This document shows positions 59,327 through 64,000 of a stretch of 64,000 nucleotides of DNA, in pieces. The stretch is taken from contig JAJDTY010000037.1 in assembly GCA_022826945.1 (NCBI GenBank), positions 1 through 64,000 on the forward strand, read 5' to 3'. The notes under the pieces were generated by a model that saw nothing but the letters and a program-made list of their open reading frames with translations, was not told the origin of the DNA and searched no databases. This stretch comes from Candidatus Binatia bacterium. Lineage in GTDB: Bacteria > Desulfobacterota > Binatia > Bin18. The translations under genes and the position numbers were made by a program. Within the stretch, counting starts at the first letter, position 1. Every line of letters begins with the position of its first letter.

Positions 59327-60448
59327 CTACAGATCGTACGCTCGGGCCGCGTTATCGCCCAGGATGTTCTGCTGGTCAGGCGGTGGGAGTTCCTTAATCC
59401 CATTCTGTAAAGTGTTGAGGGCGTCCGGGAAGCCGTCAAAATGGGGGAAATCGGTGGACCAGAAGAATTTATCAGATCCCCAGCGCGCGGCAGCCGGTGG
59501 GATCATGCTTTCGTCCACATCACAACCAACCCAGCACTGACGGCGGAAATACTCACTCGGTGGACGCTTGCAGGCCGTCATGAAGCCGCTGTGTTCCCAC
59601 TTGCTGTCCATCCGCTCGACAAAATGTGGCACCCAGCCGGCTCCGACTTCCAGAACCAGCAATTTGAGATTCGGAAAGCGTTCCAGGGTGCCGCCCTCAA
59701 ACATGCTGACAAAGGACGCCTGGATATCAAAGCCCAGCGTGACAGACAGGAAGTAGAAGGGCGAACCGTGAAAGGTGGTATGGTCATACCAGGCACTACC
59801 GTGAAAGTCTGGCCGCGCAATCACGTGCAGGCCGACCGGCATCTGAATATCCTCCGCAACGGCCCAGAACGGATCGTAGGTCGTATCGCCATAGGCTTTC
59901 CCGTTTGCGGGATAGGGGGTCAGCATGACGGCCTTCAGCCCCAACTTGGCTGCGCGTTTCAACTCAACAATGGCGGCCTCGGGGTCCATGAGGGAGATGT
60001 GCGCGACTCCGTATAAGCGGTTGGGGTAGTGGTGACAGAAATCGGCGATCCAGTCGTTGTATACGCGGTTATATGCCAGGGCGAGTCCAGGGTCATTGAC
60101 TTCACCTTCCCACAGCAGGCCGATCGTAGGAAAGAGTACCGCCGCGTCAATGCCGTCAGCGTCTAACTGCTTGATCCGCTCATGCGGGTCGTAGGCCCCC
60201 TTGGGACCATCCATATACAGCTGGTCTTTGGAGAAGACGAGCTCACCGGGCTTGCCAAAACCGGAGGCAACGCCCATCCCTCTGATGGTCGGAGAAATCT
60301 TACCGTCAATGACAAGTGCCTCCCAGCCTTCCTCATCTTTGACGAGGTGCAAGGCGCGCTCTTTGTATTTCGACTCAAGGTTCTCCTTCCACAAATTGGG
60401 TGGCTCTAAAATATGACCATCGGCGTCAATAATTCTTCCGAGTTGCAT
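59327..60448 (-). CDS. Amidohydrolase family metal-dependent hydrolase
   Basis: A 373-residue TIM-barrel amidohydrolase (Amidohydro_2) from ATG 60448 after GGAGGGACG. The metal motif is IIDADGHILEPPNLW; VGLHVIARPDFHG and the terminal active-site region WSTDFPHFDGFPDALNTLQNG with Asp follow. Homologues include ACMS decarboxylase-type and resorcylate-type decarboxylases of aromatic catabolism. It probably decarboxylates or hydrolyses a ring-derived acid. A strong terminator ends it. Its start faces a 330-base gap (60470-60799) with no convincing gene. Confidence 0.9.
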   Translation of the reverse strand: MQLGRIIDADGHILEPPNLWKENLESKYKERALHLVKDEEGWEALVIDGKISPTIRGMGVASGFGKPGELVFSKDQLYMDGPKGAYDPHERIKQLDADGIDAAVLFPTIGLLWEGEVNDPGLALAYNRVYNDWIADFCHHYPNRLYGVAHISLMDPEAAIVELKRAAKLGLKAVMLTPYPANGKAYGDTTYDPFWAVAEDIQMPVGLHVIARPDFHGSAWYDHTTFHGSPFYFLSVTLGFDIQASFVSMFEGGTLERFPNLKLLVLEVGAGWVPHFVERMDSKWEHSGFMTACKRPPSEYFRRQCWVGCDVDESMIPPAAARWGSDKFFWSTDFPHFDGFPDALNTLQNGIKELPPPDQQNILGDNAARAYDL

Positions 60449-60706
60449 TGCGCGTCCCTCCTTGCACACAGATAGACTTTGCCTCGCTTCTAGCTCACTC
60501 TGCCCCGGATTACAAACCGTTTTACGCTTTTTGTAGAGGGTGATGAGAGGGAAGGCCTATCCCGCCGGACTCGAATCTATATCACAAAATGTTGTTCTAC
60601 TATATTTTTCAGAGAACGCTCCCCTTCTTCCTCACGATTTTCCCCACTTTGGCTGTGGGAATACAGGGGACTATTCACCTGTCAAGGGAAGGGCGGTAGG
60701 CGATCC

Positions 60707-60744
60707 TGGTACACTTGCACCACTGACATCGGCAAAGTGTACCA
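60707..60744. repeat. Inverted repeat TGGTACACTT...AAGTGTACCA in a gene-poor gap
   Basis: Ten-base arms separated by 18 bases lie in the otherwise unannotated gap upstream of the amidohydrolase. No transposase is near. It could be an operator, the end of a lost element or a weak hairpin; no T-run follows. Confidence 0.5.
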
Positions 60745-60799
60745 CTTGAGAGTGCTGTCCTGATTTGAACCCAAACAGCCCAATTTCAAAGCGGACGGC

Positions 60800-61009
60800 C
60801 TAATTTGAATTTTTGGCCTCGTTGTAGTGTTGCACTGCGGCTTTCAACGTCGCGAACTGCTCTGGCGTACTTGGTGGGATGAAGGGTAAAAGCATTGGAT
60901 CACCAACGAGTTCACCGGGTATCACCAAACGGTGGTTTCCGCTTAAATCCCTGTAGTTGATAATCATAGTTGGATGAGAGCCTTGACGGTCTCTGGTCTG
61001 GTTCGCCAT
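60800..61009 (-). CDS. Small hypothetical protein (69 aa)
   Basis: A 69-residue ORF preceded by AGGAGGAAGCA, a strong ribosome-binding site. TMIINYRDLSGNHRLVIPGELVGDPMLLPFIPPSTPEQFATLKAAVQHYNEAKNSN has no recognised family. Charged N-terminus and proline-containing middle suggest a small soluble protein. It is downstream of another small ORF (61100-61234) in the same direction; they may be a two-gene unit. No function is proposed. Confidence 0.55.
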   Translation of the reverse strand: MANQTRDRQGSHPTMIINYRDLSGNHRLVIPGELVGDPMLLPFIPPSTPEQFATLKAAVQHYNEAKNSN

Positions 61010-61099
61010 TGCTTCCTCCTAATGCGCGACTCTGTGTCCTGGGCGATGCCATACCGCCGGGCGGGTAGCTTCCTGAAGTTCCCCCTGTTCCTGCGCGGC

Positions 61100-61234
61100 C
61101 TACGCCCACTCTCTCAGTACCTGCAATGCGTTGCCAGGCCTGGGGTCTGCATCGCGGAGGCGCTCTGATTTTTTCAACATCTTCCGCAGAATAGTGTCTT
61201 GACGGCCCATAGCGGGGCCTATGGGCTTGCCCAT
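61100..61234 (-). CDS. Small ORF with good RBS, stopped by TAG but open beyond it
   Basis: ATG 61234 follows AGGAAGGAACGCTCC and encodes MGKPIGPAMGRQDTILRKMLKKSERLRDADPRPGNALQVLREWA before TAG 61100-61102. The same frame then continues AAQEQGELQEATRPAVWHRPGHRVAH to a TAG at 61019, ten bases before the next gene's start. This suggests either a short protein or one interrupted by a nonsense codon. It is not in the ORF track. No family is recognised. Confidence 0.4.
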   Translation of the reverse strand: MGKPIGPAMGRQDTILRKMLKKSERLRDADPRPGNALQVLREWA

Positions 61235-61359
61235 GGAGCGTTCCTTCCTTCTGCCCTCGTTGCTGTTGCCTCCTTACAAGCAACAGTCGTCGTCGAGATC
61301 AGTAATCTTTTGGATTAGCCCTAGCTTTTGTCAGGGATTTTCTTACCTATGCGGGATTT

Positions 61360-61737
61360 TTAGAGGGAGAGCAAGCAGGCGGGCCGCGACATTCGTAGGC
61401 AGTAAAGCTGGACGCTGCCCCGCTGACGATTACCGCTACGCGTCTTGCGAAACTCAAGGTGCGCATGGCAGCGGCACCCCATGTCGGAGTGCACATGCGC
61501 CATCAGCCAAGCGAGGGAACCGTCTGGAGCCAAGGCGTTGGCTAGCTCCGCGTCGATGGAACGATCATAGTACACCATGCCAGAAAACCCGACCCAGTAG
61601 AGCTGAACAAGGGTCTCCTGTCTAGCTGTTCGAAACGGAAAGTCCAGAGCGTAGTGGTCGCCCCCACATTCCCGCCAACTCTCGGTGTGCACGGCGCGGC
61701 AGGATAGTGTATAGGAACGCTGATTGAGGAGGCCCAT
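61360..61737 (-). CDS. Uncertain hypothetical ORF or gene fragment
   Basis: From ATG 61737 the minus-strand ORF encodes about 125 residues: MGLLNQRSYTLSCRAVHTESWREC, LVQLYWVGFSGMVYYDRSIDAELANALAPDGSLAWLMAHVHSDMGCRCHAHLEF, ending RPACLLSL. The centre looks protein-like in composition, but there is no ribosome-binding site and no family is recognised. It is divergent from the TM0106-type gene and could be a decayed fragment or chance frame. Confidence 0.25.
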   Translation of the reverse strand: MGLLNQRSYTLSCRAVHTESWRECGGDHYALDFPFRTARQETLVQLYWVGFSGMVYYDRSIDAELANALAPDGSLAWLMAHVHSDMGCRCHAHLEFRKTRSGNRQRGSVQLYCLRMSRPACLLSL

Positions 61738-61777
61738 GCCGGCGGCTGACCGGTAGGGAGGGGAGAGGAACCCGCAT

Positions 61778-64000
61778 ATGAAACAGACCGCTGACGCTCT
61801 TGTGCGCGCCCCCACGGACCTGAGTAATTTTCTCGGGTGCCAACATCTGTCCGCCCTCGACCTGCGCGCGGCGCGCGGCGAACTCGAGCGGCCCGTCCGG
61901 TACGACGAGGTCCATGAGGAGCTGCGAGAACGTGGACGCGCGCACGAGCAGGCGTACCTTGCACATCTGCGCGCCCAGGGCTTACGCGTTGCCGGTGACG
62001 CGGAGGGCAGCACCAACGAGGCAACCCTGACGGCGATGCGCGCCGGCGTCGACGTTATCTACCAGGCAACGCTCGCGCATGACGTCTGGTCCGGGCGTGT
62101 CGACTTTCTGCGCAAGGTCGATGCGCCCAGCAATCTCGGCAACTGGTCGTATGAACCGTTCGACACCAAGCTGGCCCGGGAGACCAAGGCGGGCACGATC
62201 CTGCAGCTCTGTGTCTACGCCCATCTCCTCGAGAAGATCCAGGGGACACGCCCAGCCTTGATGCATGTCGTCCCGCCAGGCACTAACTTCGAGCCGGTGA
62301 GCTACCGGGTCGACGACTTTGGCGCGTATGTCCGACTTCTCGAATGCAGCATCGATACGTTCATAACGCAGCCGGCTGCGACCTACCCGGAACTGGTCTC
62401 GCACTGCGACTACTGCGCGTGGTGGGCGGCATGCGAGGCACGTCGGCGCAGCGACGACCATCTGTGCTACGTGGCCGGGATTTCCCGCACGCAGATCAAG
62501 ACACTGCGCACGCTGGGCATCGAAACGCTTGCCGGATTGGCGGCGCTGGAGCCCGTTCCGGAGCCGTCCCACGGATCAAGAGACGCATTGGAACGTGTCC
62601 GGGAACAGGCGCGGGTGCAACGGACCGGACGCGATGTGGGTGAGCCCTATTACGAGTTGAAAGCCCCTTTCGACGCCGAGCACGGCCTGGCCCTCCTGCC
62701 CGAGCCCACCGGTGACGACATCTTCCTCGACTTTGAAGGCGATCACTTCGCCACGGAAGGAGTCCAAGAGTACCTCCTCGGCTACGTGATGGCCGACTCC
62801 GGCGGCAATCTCGTCTACACGCCGCTGTGGGCGGAGACCCGCGAGCAGGAGCGGGCGGCCTTCGAGGAGTTTATCGACCTGGCAATAGCGACCCGGAGAC
62901 GCAACCCGGGCGCGCACGTCTATCACTTTGCGCCCTACGAGCCGGCCGCGCTCAAGCGCCTTATGGGCCGGTATGCGACCCGCGAGGTCGCGCTTGACGA
63001 ACTCCTGCGCGGTCGCGCCTTTGTCGACCTGCACCTGGTAGTCAAGCGCGCCGTGGTCGCCAGCGTCGAGCGTTACTCCATCAAGGACCTTGAGCCCTTC
63101 TTCGACTATGGGCGTACACAGGACCTCCGCGAGGCGACGGCGAGCCGGCGAATCGTGGAGAATGCCATCGCCGACGGTGGTCTTGATGAACACCTCGCAT
63201 CGCACCGGCGGATCGTCGAGGACTATAACCGGGAAGACTGCGAGTCCGCTTTGCGGCTGCGCAACTGGCTCGAACAGCTCCGTACCGACGCCATCACTGC
63301 GGGCCACGATCTCCCCCGCCCCGCGGCCGAGAGTGGTGAGGCGTCCGAGGACATCAGCGACCTCGATCGCGCGCTGCAGCGCCTGCGCGACGGTCTGCTG
63401 GACGGGATCCCGGAGGATCCGGCCGTGCGGTCCGCAGACCAGCAGGCTCGGTTCGCGTTGGCCCACATGATGGAGTTTCACCGCCGGGAGGACAAAGCGG
63501 GCTGGTGGGAATACTTTCGCCTGCTTGATCTCGAGGAGGCGGACTTCGGCGACGAGCGGCGGGCGCTGACCGGGCTGGCCTTCGAAGCAGTCGTGGATCC
63601 GAAGTCGGCACCGCTGCAGCGCTACAGCTTCCTCCCACAGGATCTCGACGCCCGTCCAGGGGACGATCTGTACGATCGCGAAGGCAACAGAATCGGAAAA
63701 GTTGAGGCGGTCAACTATGCTGCGCGCACGATCGACATCAAGAAGATGGTGAAGACAGCGGATGCGCACCCGACGGCTGTGGTCCTCCACAACCGAGTGC
63801 CATCCGATGTGTTGCGCGAGGCGCTCATGCGGCTCGGGGAAGCCGTTCTCACGAGGGGACTCGCTCCCGGAGATCCCTTTCGTGCGGCCATGGACCTGCT
63901 GCTCCGCCGCCCGCCCCCGTTGGAGGGTGCCGGCTCCAGTTTACAAGGGCCTGAAGAGAAGACCGTTGAAGCGGCCTGCCGGATCGCGCGCTTCCTGGAC
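61778..64000 (+). CDS. TM0106-family RecB-like putative nuclease, 3' end outside window
   Basis: ATG 61778 (GGAGAGG upstream) opens a frame of 741 codons running past the window, absent from the track because it has no stop. N-terminal RecB-like nuclease features are DVWSGRVDFLRKVD, YEPFDTKLARETKAGTILQLCVYAHLL and a Cys cluster SHCDYCAWWAACEARR for Fe-S. A second region has IFLDFEGDHF and DLHLVVKRA...SIKDLEPFF...EDYNREDCESALRLRNW, a DEDD exonuclease-like pattern, as in TM0106-family proteins. Homologues continue with a helicase-like C-terminus. Its G+C content is visibly higher than the average of the window. Confidence 0.88.
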   Translation, partial: MKQTADALVRAPTDLSNFLGCQHLSALDLRAARGELERPVRYDEVHEELRERGRAHEQAYLAHLRAQGLRVAGDAEGSTNEATLTAMRAGVDVIYQATLAHDVWSGRVDFLRKVDAPSNLGNWSYEPFDTKLARETKAGTILQLCVYAHLLEKIQGTRPALMHVVPPGTNFEPVSYRVDDFGAYVRLLECSIDTFITQPAATYPELVSHCDYCAWWAACEARRRSDDHLCYVAGISRTQIKTLRTLGIETLAGLAALEPVPEPSHGSRDALERVREQARVQRTGRDVGEPYYELKAPFDAEHGLALLPEPTGDDIFLDFEGDHFATEGVQEYLLGYVMADSGGNLVYTPLWAETREQERAAFEEFIDLAIATRRRNPGAHVYHFAPYEPAALKRLMGRYATREVALDELLRGRAFVDLHLVVKRAVVASVERYSIKDLEPFFDYGRTQDLREATASRRIVENAIADGGLDEHLASHRRIVEDYNREDCESALRLRNWLEQLRTDAITAGHDLPRPAAESGEASEDISDLDRALQRLRDGLLDGIPEDPAVRSADQQARFALAHMMEFHRREDKAGWWEYFRLLDLEEADFGDERRALTGLAFEAVVDPKSAPLQRYSFLPQDLDARPGDDLYDREGNRIGKVEAVNYAARTIDIKKMVKTADAHPTAVVLHNRVPSDVLREALMRLGEAVLTRGLAPGDPFRAAMDLLLRRPPPLEGAGSSLQGPEEKTVEAACRIARFLD

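Noticed and set aside
60707-60744. Insertion sequence end
   Set aside because: The inverted repeat has no transposase or target-site duplication nearby, so it is listed only as a repeat.
56942-61102. TAG read as an amino acid (stop-codon recoding)
   Set aside because: Confident genes in the window (for example the sulfur carrier, MoaD-like, and the ThiF fusion) end in TAG, and the other broken frames use TGA or frameshifts.

Overview
The window reads as a gene-dense bacterial chromosome segment of roughly 55-60 % G+C, with Shine-Dalgarno-led operons. The combination of a deltaproteobacterial-looking core (queA-tgt-yajC-secD-secF-recJ, nfeD-slipin, coaBC-DUF4416) with many acyl-CoA dehydrogenases, CaiB-type CoA transferases, LLM flavin monooxygenases, SDRs, cupins, pentapeptide repeats and Uma2 suggests an uncultured environmental lineage of the Candidatus Tectomicrobia/Entotheonella or Desulfobacterota/Binatota kind. 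This placement is inference; no rRNA or other phylogenetic marker was seen.

Layout. 0-5.5 kb: Phd/PIN toxin-antitoxin pair (5' truncated by the window edge), a Uma2-family protein flanked by related repeat-like sequences, an NhaC antiporter and a tandem pair of secreted modular proteins. 5.5-33 kb is mostly housekeeping: queG, erpA, gph, a divergent folP, a GST, a Lon-N protein, solitary nuoI, a rhodanese-ThiF fusion with a MoaD-like carrier, transketolase, trmB, two SDRs, enoyl-CoA hydratase, thioesterase, coaBC, polyprenyl synthase, type 4 uracil-DNA glycosylase, nfeD/slipin, queA, tgt-yajC-secDF-recJ and a PmtA-like methyltransferase. Three queuosine genes (queG, queA, tgt) lie in the first 28 kb.

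33-60 kb is a catabolic/accessory region: GDPD, two acyl-CoA dehydrogenases, VOC and cupin proteins, a second NhaC antiporter, SDR, NUDIX, TauD-like dioxygenase, CaiB transferase, three LLM flavin monooxygenases, nitronate monooxygenase, alpha/beta hydrolases, beta-lactamase-like hydrolase, desaturase and amidohydrolase. A long pentapeptide-repeat protein and a Coq4-like membrane protein face each other at 46.2-48.3 kb.

Toxin-antitoxin material is scattered through the window, and much of it is decaying. Intact: Phd/PIN at the start, DUF433/DUF5615 at 26 kb, DUF6883/DUF4926 at 43.5 kb. Broken: a FitA-like antitoxin with an in-frame TGA at 43.1 kb, and a minus-strand series at 55.5-57.3 kb holding a zeta-like kinase with an in-frame TAG, a truncated DUF1016 gene joined to the tail of a Phd-type antitoxin, and a frameshifted PIN toxin. 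The last 3.5 kb has a poorly coding stretch with small ORFs followed by a more G+C-rich TM0106-type RecB-like nuclease that runs off the window.

No rRNA, tRNA, intact insertion sequence or CRISPR array was recognised. No complete, clearly new system was proven. The best candidates for novelty are the secreted modular paralogues, the MoaD-like carrier with residues after its Gly-Gly, the Coq4-like membrane protein, the divergent dihydropteroate synthase and the remodelled toxin-antitoxin island.
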